From: Bacillota bacterium
GTDB taxonomy: Bacteria > Bacillota > Clostridia > Oscillospirales > Acutalibacteraceae
Direction: 5' to 3'
Length of the DNA stretch: 64,000 bases
Assembly (NCBI GenBank): GCA_023410445.1
Contig: JAEYPT010000001.1
Span: 248,001-312,000 of the forward strand
In this document: one piece after another, positions 17,241-25,967 of the stretch
How positions within the stretch are numbered: the stretch's first letter is position 1
Layout: the number at the start of each line of letters is the position of its first letter
Notes under the pieces: model-generated
What the model saw: only the letters and a program-made list of their open reading frames with translations
What the model was told of the DNA's origin: nothing
The model's database searches: none
Made by a program: the position numbers and the translations under genes

Positions 17241-18389
17241 ATGGCAAACCGCATTGTTCTGAACACCATTTCCTACCACGGCAAGGGCGCGATTGAAAAC
17301 ATTGTGCCGGAACTTACCGCACGGGAATACAAAAAGGCGTTTGTATGTTCCGATCCCGATCTGGTCAAATTCGGCGTAACACAAAAAGTAACCGGTCTGC
17401 TGGAAGCCGCGGGCTTTGCCTACGAGCTTTACAGCGAGATCAAGCCGAACCCCACGATTCAGAACGTACAGACCGGCGTGGCCGCTTTCAAAAAGAGCGG
17501 CGCCGACTGCATCGTCGCCATCGGCGGCGGCTCTTCCATGGATACCGCAAAGGCGGTCGGGATTATTGTGAATAACCCGGATTTTGCGGATGTCCGTTCG
17601 CTGGAAGGGGTTGCGCCGACGAAAAAGCGCGCCGTGTTTACCATCGCGGTTCCCACCACAGCCGGAACGGCTGCGGAAGTGACGATCAATTACGTGATTA
17701 CCGACGCGGAAAAGAGACGTAAGTTCGTCTGCGTCGATCCCAAAGATATTCCGGAGGTCGCCGTGGTGGACCCGGATATGATGAGCAGCATGCCCAAGGG
17801 CCTGACTGCCGCGACCGGCATGGATGCGCTGACCCACGCGATTGAAGGTTACATTACCAAAGGCGCATGGGAAATGACCGATATGTTCCACCTGAAAGCG
17901 ATTGAACTGGTGTCAAAGCATCTGCGGGGTGCCGTGGCGAATACGCCCGAAGGTCGCGAAGGAATGGCTCTGGCGCAGTACATTGCCGGACAGGGCTTTT
18001 CGAATGTGGGGCTCGGCATCGTTCACAGCATGGCCCATTCGCTGGGTGCCGTTTACGATACTCCACACGGAATCGCGAACGCGATTCTGCTGCCGACCGT
18101 CATGCAGTACAATGCTCCCGCAACCGGTGAAAAGTACCGCGATATCGCCAAGGCAATGGGCGTGGGCGGCGTGGGTGCCATGTCGCTGGACGAGGTACGC
18201 GTAGCGGCCGTGGATGCGGTCAAAAAGCTTGCTTCCGACGTGGGAATCCCGGCTGACCTGAAAGCGATTGTAAAACCCGAGGATATTCAGTTCCTCTCGG
18301 AGAGTGCCTATGCCGATGCCTGCCGCCCCGGCAATCCGCGTGATACCAGTGTGGAAGAGATCGCCGCGCTTTACCGCAGTCTGATTTAA
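17241..18389 (+). CDS. fucO: Lactaldehyde reductase (iron-dependent alcohol dehydrogenase)
   Basis: A 382-residue group III alcohol dehydrogenase that reduces L-lactaldehyde to 1,2-propanediol with NADH. The NAD site GGGSSMDTAK lies near residues 96-104. Iron ligands Asp195 and His199 (GMDALTHAIEGY), followed by the two histidines of HSMAHSLGAVYDTPHG, match E. coli FucO. It is the last gene of the operon, showing that this strain disposes of lactaldehyde reductively, as expected for a fermenter. Confidence 0.92.
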   Translation: MANRIVLNTISYHGKGAIENIVPELTAREYKKAFVCSDPDLVKFGVTQKVTGLLEAAGFAYELYSEIKPNPTIQNVQTGVAAFKKSGADCIVAIGGGSSMDTAKAVGIIVNNPDFADVRSLEGVAPTKKRAVFTIAVPTTAGTAAEVTINYVITDAEKRRKFVCVDPKDIPEVAVVDPDMMSSMPKGLTAATGMDALTHAIEGYITKGAWEMTDMFHLKAIELVSKHLRGAVANTPEGREGMALAQYIAGQGFSNVGLGIVHSMAHSLGAVYDTPHGIANAILLPTVMQYNAPATGEKYRDIAKAMGVGGVGAMSLDEVRVAAVDAVKKLASDVGIPADLKAIVKPEDIQFLSESAYADACRPGNPRDTSVEEIAALYRSLI

Positions 18390-18416
18390 GAAACACATTA
18401 AATTACGGAAAAAAAG

Positions 18417-18446
18417 AGCCGGCTCCTTGAAAGGGGTCGGCTTTTT
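18417..18446 (+). terminator. Terminator of the fucose operon
   Basis: A 10-bp stem with two G-T pairs (18417-18426 with 18433-18442), a 6-base loop and a T run. Confidence 0.8.
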
Positions 18447-18455
18447 CGCCGTCGA

Positions 18456-18484
18456 TTGCAAATTATCGCCCGTCAGGATATAAT
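18456..18484 (+). promoter_or_regulatory. Sigma-A promoter of the tag gene
   Basis: TTGCAA at 18456-18461, 17-base spacer, TATAAT at 18479-18484. It lies 41 bases before the ATG. Confidence 0.7.
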
Positions 18485-18525
18485 TGCATCATAATACAAC
18501 GGTCCGGCGAATGGGGGAGAATGAA

Positions 18526-19095
18526 ATGAATCGATGTGAGTGGTGCCTTTCGGACGAGCAGTACCAGAAATATCACGACGAGGAATGGGGCGTCCCGGTC
18601 CATGACGACCGGAAGCAGTTTGAGTTTTTGGTGCTGGAGTCGGCGCAGGCTGGGCTCAGCTGGCTGACGATCCTCCGAAAGCGGGAGAATTACCGGCTGG
18701 CGTACGACAATTTTGAGCCGGAAAAGGTCGCGGCCTATGATGAACAAAAAATTCAGGAGCTGCTTTCCAATCCCGGTATTGTCCGCAACCGGAGAAAGAT
18801 CGATGCCTCCATCGGCAACGCGCAGAAATTTCTCGAGATTCAGAAGGAATTCGGCAGCTTTGACGCGTATATCTGGAAATTTGTCAACAATCAGCCAATT
18901 ACGAACAGCTATGAAAGCATTTCCGAAATTCCCGCTTCTTCTCCGCTGTCCGATGAAGTCAGTAAGGACTTGAAGAAAAGGGGATTCCGTTTTCTCGGGA
19001 CCGTGATCGTTTATTCCCACTTGCAGGCGACCGGCCTAATCAACGATCACATCGATTCCTGCTTTCGGAAGCATCTCTGCACCGCGGCAAAATAA
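18526..19095 (+). CDS. tag: DNA-3-methyladenine glycosylase I
   Basis: A 189-residue base-excision repair enzyme that removes 3-methyladenine from alkylated DNA. Zinc ligands Cys4 and His17 (MNRCEWC, YHDEEWG) and the C-terminal His and Cys (HIDSC) match E. coli Tag. Family motifs WGVPVHDD and ESAQAGLSW are present. The start is ATG 18526, behind GGGGGAGA; an upstream in-frame start would lie on the promoter. Confidence 0.92.
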   Translation: MNRCEWCLSDEQYQKYHDEEWGVPVHDDRKQFEFLVLESAQAGLSWLTILRKRENYRLAYDNFEPEKVAAYDEQKIQELLSNPGIVRNRRKIDASIGNAQKFLEIQKEFGSFDAYIWKFVNNQPITNSYESISEIPASSPLSDEVSKDLKKRGFRFLGTVIVYSHLQATGLINDHIDSCFRKHLCTAAK

Positions 19096-19136
19096 AATTG
19101 GCAAGAGCGGATTACCGGAAAGGAAGCGGGAGAAAA

Positions 19137-19997
19137 TTGAAATCGGAACAGACTGAGAGCGAAGGCGCGGAGCATTCGTATAATCCTGAAAAATCGCCGT
19201 TTATGGAGGCGGGAAGTCCGGTCGGCTTGCAAAAGCGGAGCTCCTTCAATGAGGATGTCGTGAATTACGACCGGTGGCGTCCCGGGTATCCGGCCGAAGT
19301 GTTTGAACAGGTCCTCCGGTATTCGGAAATCGGGCCGGGGAAACGGGCGCTGGAAATCGGAATCGGCACCGGACAGGCGACCGAGCCGATCCTGAAAACG
19401 GGGTGTGCCGTGACTGCGGTGGAGCTCGGCGGAAACCTCGCGGCCTATGCGAAGGAAAAATTCCAGGAATATCCGAGTCTTACGGTTCAAAATCTTCCGT
19501 TTGAGGATTTCGACGAACCAGACGGAAGTTTTGATCTGATTTATTCCGCCACTGCGTTCCATTGGATTCCGGAGGAGACCGGCTTCCCGAAAGCGTTCCG
19601 GCTGCTCAAAAGCGGCGGAACTTTGGCGCTTTGGTGGAACCGGCCGCTCCCTGCTGGGCCGGAGGAGCTGAGCCGGGAAATCCAGCGGGTTTATGAAACC
19701 TGCCGGCCGGATATCGCGCGGAAACCGGAAAAGGACAAAACGTCTCTTTACCGGAAAGTCCGGGAGACCGTTCTTTCCCATGGCTTTACCGACCTTGAGT
19801 TCCGCGTTTTCCACGCAGAGCGGACGTTTCAGGCGGACAGCTATGTGCAGTTGCTGAATACCTATTCTGATCACCGTACCGCTGCGCCGGACGTGAAAGC
19901 AGTATTTGAGTCCGAAATCCGGCGTGTAATCCGTAACCACGGGGATCGAATTGTTCTCTCCGATGTCGTTGACCTGTATCTTGCCCGAAAGCCCTGA
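19137..19997 (+). CDS. Class I SAM-dependent methyltransferase
   Basis: About 286 residues. The SAM-binding motif LEIGIGTGQATEPIL and the acidic VTAVELG strand mark a Rossmann-fold methyltransferase of the UbiE/Methyltransf_11/25 type. FDLIYSATAFHWI is the typical fourth-motif region. The substrate is unknown. There is no ATG near the domain start: TTG 19137 follows AAGGAAGCGGGAG and is preferred, but TTG 19098 is also possible. It follows tag by about 40 bases and may share its transcript. Confidence 0.8.
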   Translation: MKSEQTESEGAEHSYNPEKSPFMEAGSPVGLQKRSSFNEDVVNYDRWRPGYPAEVFEQVLRYSEIGPGKRALEIGIGTGQATEPILKTGCAVTAVELGGNLAAYAKEKFQEYPSLTVQNLPFEDFDEPDGSFDLIYSATAFHWIPEETGFPKAFRLLKSGGTLALWWNRPLPAGPEELSREIQRVYETCRPDIARKPEKDKTSLYRKVRETVLSHGFTDLEFRVFHAERTFQADSYVQLLNTYSDHRTAAPDVKAVFESEIRRVIRNHGDRIVLSDVVDLYLARKP

Positions 19998-20005
19998 GAC
20001 ACAAG

Positions 20006-20032
20006 AAAGCCCCGCCAAAAAGCGGGGCTTTT
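20006..20032. terminator. Bidirectional terminator
   Basis: A perfect 10-bp stem (20006-20015 with 20022-20031) flanked by A and T runs lies between the convergent methyltransferase and ferredoxin genes. Confidence 0.85.
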
Positions 20033-20043
20033 CACAGTGAAAC

Positions 20044-20232
20044 TTATTCCTCCAGCGAGATTACGGAAACAGGACAGCCGTCACGGGCTTCCTCCGCAGT
20101 GGGGCGGAGCGAATCATCCACTTCGGCATACACCTCGGCGAGATTATCTTCCCCCATTCGGAATACCTCCGGACAGGTGGAGGCACACAGGCCGCAGCCA
20201 ATGCAGCCGCCTCGATTGACAAACGCACGCAT
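20044..20232 (-). CDS. [4Fe-4S] ferredoxin
   Basis: A 62-residue single-cluster ferredoxin. Three clustered cysteines (CIGCGLC) plus CP, and a late CPV, provide the ligands of one [4Fe-4S] cluster. Such proteins carry low-potential electrons in clostridia. It lies 15 bases after a small cupin gene on the same strand, so the two are likely cotranscribed. The electron partner is unknown. Confidence 0.9.
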   Translation of the reverse strand: MRAFVNRGGCIGCGLCASTCPEVFRMGEDNLAEVYAEVDDSLRPTAEEARDGCPVSVISLEE

Positions 20233-20247
20233 GAAAGCACTTCCTTT

Positions 20248-20586
20248 CTATTTGAACAAAACGATTAGAAACATTTTGAACGGCTCAACCGCCAGAACGG
20301 CATGTGGCTTTTTGGATGGCATAATCACCGTATCGCCCGCGTGAAGCGTATACTTCTCGTCTCCTACCGTGATTTCCCCCACGCCGTCCAGCGCAATGAC
20401 CATGGCGTCTCCGTTCGATTCGTGTGAACTGATTTCCTCGCCTCGGTCGAAGGCAAACAGCGTAAGGCTGACGCAGTTGTTCTGAGCGATGGTTTTGCTG
20501 ACGATCTGCCCCGCCCGGCAGTCCACCTGATCCGTCAGAGACAGAACGGTGGAAAATTCCATGTTTTTAATATAGGAGCCTGACAT
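20248..20586 (-). CDS. Small cupin-domain protein
   Basis: A 112-residue single cupin barrel. The two cupin motifs are visible as SLTLFAFDRGEEISSHESNGD and GDTVIMPSKKPHAV, with few metal-type histidines. Such proteins bind small ligands or metals; the function is unknown. The start is ATG 20586, behind AAAGGGGG; a longer reading begins upstream of that site. It is upstream of the ferredoxin in a two-gene unit. Confidence 0.82.
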   Translation of the reverse strand: MSGSYIKNMEFSTVLSLTDQVDCRAGQIVSKTIAQNNCVSLTLFAFDRGEEISSHESNGDAMVIALDGVGEITVGDEKYTLHAGDTVIMPSKKPHAVLAVEPFKMFLIVLFK

Positions 20587-20680
20587 AAAAAACCCCCTTT
20601 GACCCATTTCCTATTTTGCCTTGTGCCGGACCGTCTATACTATGTACCGGATTTTTTCAAAAATAGTTTTTTACGCATCA

Positions 20681-20729
20681 AAAAGCCGATGAACGACGTC
20701 GCCTAAAGGGCAAGTGTTCATCGGCTTTT
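20681..20729 (-). terminator. Terminator after the amidase gene
   Basis: A perfect 14-bp stem (20681-20694 with 20716-20729), A-rich on one side and T-rich on the other, directly follows the minus-strand amidase stop. It probably works in both directions. Confidence 0.8.
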
Positions 20730-20756
20730 ATAGGTCCTGTTTTAATCGGGCGGAAA

Positions 20757-21722
20757 TCAGGCGACGGTGACCAGGCATTTTGCGGTGAGACCATTTCCCG
20801 CTTTTGCGAGAATGGTGGTGCAGCCCTTGGAAACCCCGAGGACGGTGCCGTTCCGAACGATCGCCACCTGGGAATTGCAGGAGCTCCACGAGGTCCGGTT
20901 ATAACAGGCGTTTTGGTTAATCAGAGTTACTTTTGAGTTCAGCTCACAGGTTTTTGCGGTTTTCACATGCACGGAGGAACGGTCCAAGGATACGGAAACC
21001 GGTATGTACTCGGCCATTGCGACACACCGTGCAAGATTTTCGGCAATGGCGTCGGTGTTGTTTTCAATCCATGCAACGTCGTCAGGGTTGTCGTGGTAAG
21101 CCGTTTCAATCAGGCAATGGGGCATTTTCGGCATGTACATTTCCCAGAGAGCGTCATTGGTGTCCGTGCTGATGGCGCTTTGGTCCGGATAAATAAAATT
21201 ATCTTTTAGCAGGTTGGCAAATCGCTGGCTCTTGGCGTCCCAGGAGGGATAGTAAACGGTGGTGCCGTTGGTTTTGGGGCCTCCGTCCTGCGCGTTGGAA
21301 TGAATGGCAAGATACAGGTCACACCGGCTGTCGGAGGCCTGCTGGGCCCGATTCACAATGGTGGCGCGCTGGGCGGCGCGGCCGCCGGAGCTCGGGGCGG
21401 CAAGCACGGATTCGATGCCGTATCCCTTGAGGTACGGGATCATGGCGACGGCAATTTGCCGCATGTGGTCTTCCTCGCTCCCGGACCCGTCGCAGTAGGG
21501 ATTCCACGGCTGCGCGGAAGGGCTTAGATAGACCCGATAAGGCGTTATGGCCACGGTCGGGCGGGCGGTAAAGCTGGTGGGGTAAATTGCTGCGCTTGCA
21601 CCGAATTGGCAAAGCCCGTCGGCACCGAGAAACAGAAAAAGGAACAAAAGGCAAAAGAGCTTTCCTGCGGGCACCCGCATCGGAATTTTGTGTAAAAAGG
21701 AAGGGAACATTCCGGTATTCAC
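20757..21722 (-). CDS. Secreted N-acetylmuramoyl-L-alanine amidase (Amidase_3)
   Basis: About 321 residues. An N-terminal signal peptide has a long Leu/Phe core. A zinc amidase domain (about 55-245) has YLSPSAQPWNPY, a conserved AIHSNA zinc-histidine motif and IETAYHDN with the catalytic glutamate. A C-terminal domain resembling the bacterial Ig-like Big_2 fold (about 247-321) may bind the wall. It would cut the amide bond between muramic acid and the stem peptide. The usual first motif with DPGHGG is replaced by a YLSPS-type variant. The GTG start at 21722 has no strong ribosome binding site and is uncertain. Confidence 0.8.
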   Translation of the reverse strand: MNTGMFPSFLHKIPMRVPAGKLFCLLFLFLFLGADGLCQFGASAAIYPTSFTARPTVAITPYRVYLSPSAQPWNPYCDGSGSEEDHMRQIAVAMIPYLKGYGIESVLAAPSSGGRAAQRATIVNRAQQASDSRCDLYLAIHSNAQDGGPKTNGTTVYYPSWDAKSQRFANLLKDNFIYPDQSAISTDTNDALWEMYMPKMPHCLIETAYHDNPDDVAWIENNTDAIAENLARCVAMAEYIPVSVSLDRSSVHVKTAKTCELNSKVTLINQNACYNRTSWSSCNSQVAIVRNGTVLGVSKGCTTILAKAGNGLTAKCLVTVA

Positions 21723-22004
21723 TGCTTTCGTATGTATTTGCGGCTTTCACTGAGGACAGCCTTGGAAGGGCAAGGAAAGAGCCGCACGAAAGCGGCTCAA
21801 GAAGGAGGATAATTGTAAACCCTCATCATCCGAGGAACGTGTTGACCGGATAGAAATAGAGAAGATACAATGGAAATTCAGTTGGAATTTTACCAATTCT
21901 ATTTTACCATTTCATTCCTTAAAATTCAAATCAATACTTGTTAAAAAACGATTTTTTTCACGAAGCATCTTTCTTTGATTTGCCGAATAAGAACATTAAT
22001 TCCC
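21723..22004. other. Gene-free stretch upstream of the amidase gene
   Basis: A 7-bp hairpin (21779-21785 with 21792-21798) sits in the likely 5' leader of the minus-strand amidase. TACAAT on the minus strand near 21808 could be its -10 element, without a convincing -35. The rest is AT-rich and shows no further gene. Confidence 0.35.
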
Positions 22005-22033
22005 TTGTAATCTCGTCTACACGCGGCTATAAT
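22005..22033 (+). promoter_or_regulatory. Sigma-A promoter of the EFR1-like gene
   Basis: TTGTAA at 22005-22010, 17-base spacer, TATAAT at 22028-22033, 40 bases before the first ATG of the following frameshifted gene. Confidence 0.65.
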
Positions 22034-22073
22034 TGAAAAAAACAGGCAATCGGGCAGAAAAGAGTTGGGCTTT

Positions 22074-22837
22074 ATGAAAGACAGCGTTATTTTTATTTCA
22101 GCGGGACCGGAAACAGTCTTCAGATAGCGGGGGACATCGCGGCCGGTCTGGGAGACACGGAACTGATTCCGATCGGCGATTTCGATTTGGAAACGGATGT
22201 GGCATCGAATCGGGTCGGCATTGTTTTCCCGGTGTACTACTGGGGGCTTCCGCGTATTGTCGCGGAATTTGCGGACCGCGTGAAGCTGCACAGCGGCGCT
22301 TACGTCTATGCCGTCTGCAACTACGGCGGTACAACAGGGGCCACGCTCGCCATGCTGAAGGACCGGCTGCAAAAACGCGGCTTTCCCACGCAGGCAGCCT
22401 ATGCGGTCCATATGCCCGGAAACTATATTCGGGCATACGGTGCGATTCCCAAGAAAGAGCAGAGTAAGCTTTTTGAAAAGGAAAAGCCTTCCGTTCAAAA
22501 AATCACGGAGGAAATCAAAGCCGGGAAGACAAATCTGAGAGCGGCAAATGCCAATGCTCTTATCCGCATGATTTCAGAGAAGGTGAACCGCTCTTTTCAG
22601 GAAAAATGTGCCCGATCCGATGAAAATTACATCGTCAGCGAAGCGTGCATCAGCTGCGGCCTGTGCGAAAAAGCTTGCCCGGTACACAACATTACGATGG
22701 AATCAGGCAGGCCGGTGTGGCACCATCGGTGCGAAGCATGTATGGCTTGCATTGAGCGCTGCCCGAAGCAGGCAATCAATTATAAGACCACCACGGTCAA
22801 CCGGAAGCGGTACGTCAACCCTTATGTGAAATTCTAA
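22074..22837 (+). pseudogene. EFR1-type flavodoxin/ferredoxin protein with an apparent frameshift
   Basis: Read through one frame change, the protein begins MKDSVIF, continues with a flavodoxin FMN loop (SGTGNSLQIAGDIA) and a flavodoxin domain to about residue 150. It ends with two [4Fe-4S] motifs (CISCGLCEKACP and CEACMACIERCP). Such proteins move electrons between flavin and iron-sulfur centres. The ATG at 22074 and the rest of the gene are in different frames: one base is missing in the T run at 22090-22094. A promoter at 22005 is intact. This is either a recent mutation, a slippery switch or a sequencing error. Without the fix only the part from about 22187 is open. Confidence 0.8.
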
Positions 22838-22885
22838 GGAGAACGTCCGGTTCCCGGAACATATTCCTTTTTGCCATCATGCCCC

Positions 22886-22925
22886 GTCCCCGCCGCGTAA
22901 AATGCGATGGAGGCGGGGGCTTCTA
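22886..22925 (+). terminator. Terminator after the EFR1-like gene
   Basis: A 9-bp GC-rich stem (22886-22894 with 22912-22920) followed by TTCTATTT. Confidence 0.65.
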
Positions 22926-22940
22926 TTTGTTTCCATTTAT

Positions 22941-23015
22941 TTTACCTTTATTTAACACAAATTTGATTTTGCTTAACAAGGCAGTAACTTGATTGATACA
23001 GAAATGGGATACAAT
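22941..23015 (+). promoter_or_regulatory. Pho-box-like array and promoter of the phosphatase gene
   Basis: Hexamers TTTACC (22941), TTAACA (22952), TTTGAT (22962) and TTAACA (22973) recur every 10-11 bases, like the TTnACA direct repeats bound by PhoP in Bacillota. A TACAAT -10 lies at 23010-23015 with only a poor -35. The next gene encodes a secreted phosphoesterase, which fits phosphate-starvation control. This is inferred. Confidence 0.5.
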
Positions 23016-23047
23016 AATTCCATCCATTCAAGAGGAGGGAATATTAA

Positions 23048-24661
23048 ATGAACATCGGTAAAAAAACGGTCCGGACAGCAGCCGCAGCTCTTTTTGCGCT
23101 GACAGTCGTCGGCTTCGGTGCTGTCCCCGCAGGAATCGGAGCGTCGGCCGCAACGACCGGAACTCCTTACAACGTTACCGCCGGAATCGGCACTAACGAA
23201 ACGGAAGTGCGTTTCACCTGGCTGAGCCAGGGTTCTTCCACGGGTATGCTGGAAATTGCGAAAACAAGCGACGTGAAAAACGGCAGCTTCCCGACCGGCT
23301 CCGAAAAGCAGGCAGCGACAGCAAAATTAACGGCGACCGAAGGTGTCCTCGATAATCCCAACAACAGCGATCATCCCGTGAGTTCCTTTCAGGATGCAAA
23401 CGGGCATGCCCTGCAAGACGAATATTCCAGCAAAGTCACCGTTGGCGGTCTTTCCACCAACACCTCCTATAGCTATCGCGTCGGTGACGGCACAACCTGG
23501 AGCAAGACCTATACCTTCCAGACGAAGGACCCGAAGGGCGGATTTACCTTCGCGGCGTTCGGCGATCCCCAGATCGGCGCGAGCGGGAATGCCGACAAGG
23601 ATAAGGTCGGCTGGGCCAATACGCTCAGCAAGGTTTATGCGAGAGACCCGAAGCTGAATTTCCTTTTCAGCATGGGCGATCAGGTGAACGATTACGATCA
23701 TCTTTACGCTCAGCAGAAGGAATACGACAATTTCTTCAATCCGGATTTCAACAAGGATTACCTGCAGAGTCACATTCTTGCGGCATTCTCCGGAAACCAT
23801 GATTTCCAGATGGGCAAATACTACAGCTTTCATTACAATCAGCCGAATCTCTCCACACTTGGCCAGACCACGACCAACGGCGTAGCGGACAGCAACGGCG
23901 ATTACTGGTTCCGTTACGGCAACACCCTGTTTATGGCGCTTGAGGGCAACAACTTCTACGATACCGCCGCTCATGATTCCTTCCTCCAGCAGGCGATCAG
24001 CGCCAACCCGACGGCAAAGTGGAAGGTAGCTTCCTACCATCAGGCCCCTTACAGCGAAGCAAACCACGACGGCGCTACGACGTCCGACGATGACGTGATG
24101 TTCATGCGCAAAAACTGGACCAAGCTGATGGACAAATACGGCATCGATCTCGTCCTCAACGGCCACGACCATTATTACACCCGCTCTTTCCAGATGTACG
24201 GCGGGTCTCCAGTCAGCACGGTAAAGACCAATCAGGTGACGAACCCGAAGGGTACCGTATACTTTACGCTCGATTCCGGCAGCGGCAGCAAATATTATAA
24301 ATACAACACGACTGCCGATCACTCGTTCAGCTCGTTCGGCTGGCAGAACAACACGCCGATCTACACCTATGCCAAGGTGACGGACAACGCGTTTACTCTG
24401 ACCACCTACGCAACTAATTCCGACAAGCCGATCGACACCTACACCATTACAAAGACTTCCGGAGCCTCCGGTACCGGAACCGTCAAGAAGAGCACTATGG
24501 GCGTTGCGAAAGCAGCTCCTTCGGCGGAGGGAACCGCAGATGTGTCCGATTCTCTCGCGGGCGGAACAAACGGTATCTGGTTCTTCCTCGCGGCTGTCGC
24601 GGCGGCAATCACTGCTGCTGTGGTTTTCCTCGCGGCTCGCAGGAAAAAAGCGAACGGCTAA
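23048..24661 (+). CDS. Secreted, membrane-anchored metallophosphoesterase (purple acid phosphatase-like)
   Basis: A 537-residue surface protein. A signal peptide (about 1-35) leads into an Fn3-like N-terminal domain (about 40-160). A calcineurin-type phosphoesterase domain (about 168-460) follows, with the metal-binding blocks FGDPQ, MGDQVND, GNHD, YHQAPYS and NGHDHYY in order. A Ser/Thr/Ala-rich stretch leads to a C-terminal membrane segment and a basic tail (ARRKKANG). There is no LPXTG motif, so anchoring is by the membrane helix. It probably releases phosphate from organic phosphates outside the cell. The ATG follows AGAGGAGGGA. Confidence 0.88.
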   Translation: MNIGKKTVRTAAAALFALTVVGFGAVPAGIGASAATTGTPYNVTAGIGTNETEVRFTWLSQGSSTGMLEIAKTSDVKNGSFPTGSEKQAATAKLTATEGVLDNPNNSDHPVSSFQDANGHALQDEYSSKVTVGGLSTNTSYSYRVGDGTTWSKTYTFQTKDPKGGFTFAAFGDPQIGASGNADKDKVGWANTLSKVYARDPKLNFLFSMGDQVNDYDHLYAQQKEYDNFFNPDFNKDYLQSHILAAFSGNHDFQMGKYYSFHYNQPNLSTLGQTTTNGVADSNGDYWFRYGNTLFMALEGNNFYDTAAHDSFLQQAISANPTAKWKVASYHQAPYSEANHDGATTSDDDVMFMRKNWTKLMDKYGIDLVLNGHDHYYTRSFQMYGGSPVSTVKTNQVTNPKGTVYFTLDSGSGSKYYKYNTTADHSFSSFGWQNNTPIYTYAKVTDNAFTLTTYATNSDKPIDTYTITKTSGASGTGTVKKSTMGVAKAAPSAEGTADVSDSLAGGTNGIWFFLAAVAAAITAAVVFLAARRKKANG

Positions 24662-24676
24662 TTGATCTTAAAATAA

Positions 24677-24725
24677 GTCGGACAACCTCGTCTCACATTC
24701 CGTGGGATGAGGTTGTCTGACTTTC
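24677..24725 (+). terminator. Terminator-like hairpin after the phosphatase gene
   Basis: A long stem (24677-24694 with 24704-24721, several G-T pairs) followed by only a short T run. Confidence 0.6.
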
Positions 24726-24758
24726 AAGTTTTCACTTAATGAAAAGCGGGGAAAAAAC

Positions 24759-25967
24759 GTGAGCAAAAAGTTTCTGCAACGCGCGGGAAAAGCGGGGGCG
24801 CTGGTGCTGCTCCTGATAGTCTATGCGGTTCTGGCGTACATGGCCAGCCGCCACACGGCGTATTACAATCCCTACAGCCTGCCGGGAAACGATAAAATTG
24901 CCTTCGAAAGAGCGAAAGTCACTTCGGTTCAGTCCGCAGATGTTCACAACGACGGAAAGCACCCCGAGCTGCTGATTGGCTCGCAGGAGATTGCGGTCAC
25001 CGTTATGACGGGCGAATTCCGGGGCAAAAGCTTTTCCGTTACCAATAACCTCAATTGTGACACGAACTATCTGTTGAAAGCCGGGCAGACGGTGATTGTT
25101 TCCATCAGTTCAACCGGAGACGGAAAAACCGTCAATGTCAACGTCAATTCCCCGGACCGGACGCCCTATCTGTACTTGATGGCGGCGCTGTTCGCCGGGT
25201 TGCTCTGTCTGGTGGGCGGAAAGCGCGGATTTAAATCGGCCGCTGCGATCGGCTTTACGGTGACAAACGTCCTGTTCGTCTTCGTGCCGCTTCTGTACAT
25301 CGGCGTTGAGCCGACGTTGGCCGCTCTGATTCTTGCCGCCGTCACAAGCTGCATCACGCTTTTGCTTGTGGGCGGATGGGAACAGAAAACTCTGATCGCC
25401 ATCCTCGGCACCGTCGGGGGAGTCACAGCCTCCGCCGGAATCGGGCTGCTCTTTAGCACGCTGACGGGAACCTCCGGCTATACCTTTTCCGATACGGATT
25501 CACTTCTGGCAATTTCTTCGCATAGCGGCCTGAAGGTCGGCGATCTGTTTTTCGCCGCCGTGCTGATTGCCTCCCTCGGAGCGGTGATGGATATTGCCAT
25601 CTCGGTGGCAACCTCCGTCAACGAAGTTTTCCACAGCAACCCGGACACCGGTGGAAAAGCTCTGTTTGCCTCGGGCATGAACGTGGGACGGGATATGATG
25701 GGCACCATGGCAAATACGCTGATCCTCGCATTTGCAGGTTCCTCACTTGTGATTCTGATTCAAATCTACACGTACAACATGCCATACAATCAGGTGATGA
25801 ATTCCAATTCCGTTGCGGCGGAAATGATTCAGGCCCTGGCCGGAAGCACCGCCGTGATCCTGACTGTTCCGCTGGTGTCGTGGCTTTCGGCGAGGCTTCT
25901 GCCGCTTCTCAGCAAAAAGAAGGAACCGGTGGCCGCGCAGGAGGAGCTCACAGCCCGTTTACAATGA
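24759..25967 (+). CDS. YibE/F-family membrane protein
   Basis: A 402-residue polytopic membrane protein. One N-terminal helix (about 12-30) is followed by an extracytoplasmic beta-rich domain (about 50-135) and seven or so membrane helices, with the family pattern GAVMDIAISVATSVNEV near residues 268-282. The biochemical role of YibE/F proteins is not established; transport has been suggested. The start is GTG 24759, behind GCGGGG. Its last 20 bases overlap the end of the convergent dehydrogenase gene. Confidence 0.87.
   Translation: MSKKFLQRAGKAGALVLLLIVYAVLAYMASRHTAYYNPYSLPGNDKIAFERAKVTSVQSADVHNDGKHPELLIGSQEIAVTVMTGEFRGKSFSVTNNLNCDTNYLLKAGQTVIVSISSTGDGKTVNVNVNSPDRTPYLYLMAALFAGLLCLVGGKRGFKSAAAIGFTVTNVLFVFVPLLYIGVEPTLAALILAAVTSCITLLLVGGWEQKTLIAILGTVGGVTASAGIGLLFSTLTGTSGYTFSDTDSLLAISSHSGLKVGDLFFAAVLIASLGAVMDIAISVATSVNEVFHSNPDTGGKALFASGMNVGRDMMGTMANTLILAFAGSSLVILIQIYTYNMPYNQVMNSNSVAAEMIQALAGSTAVILTVPLVSWLSARLLPLLSKKKEPVAAQEELTARLQ

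Noticed and set aside
12836..18389. 1,2-propanediol microcompartment linked to the fucose operon
   Set aside because: No shell protein or diol dehydratase gene is present; the pathway ends at FucO within the window.
23048..24661. Sortase anchoring of the phosphatase
   Set aside because: The C terminus has a membrane helix and basic tail but no LPXTG-like motif.
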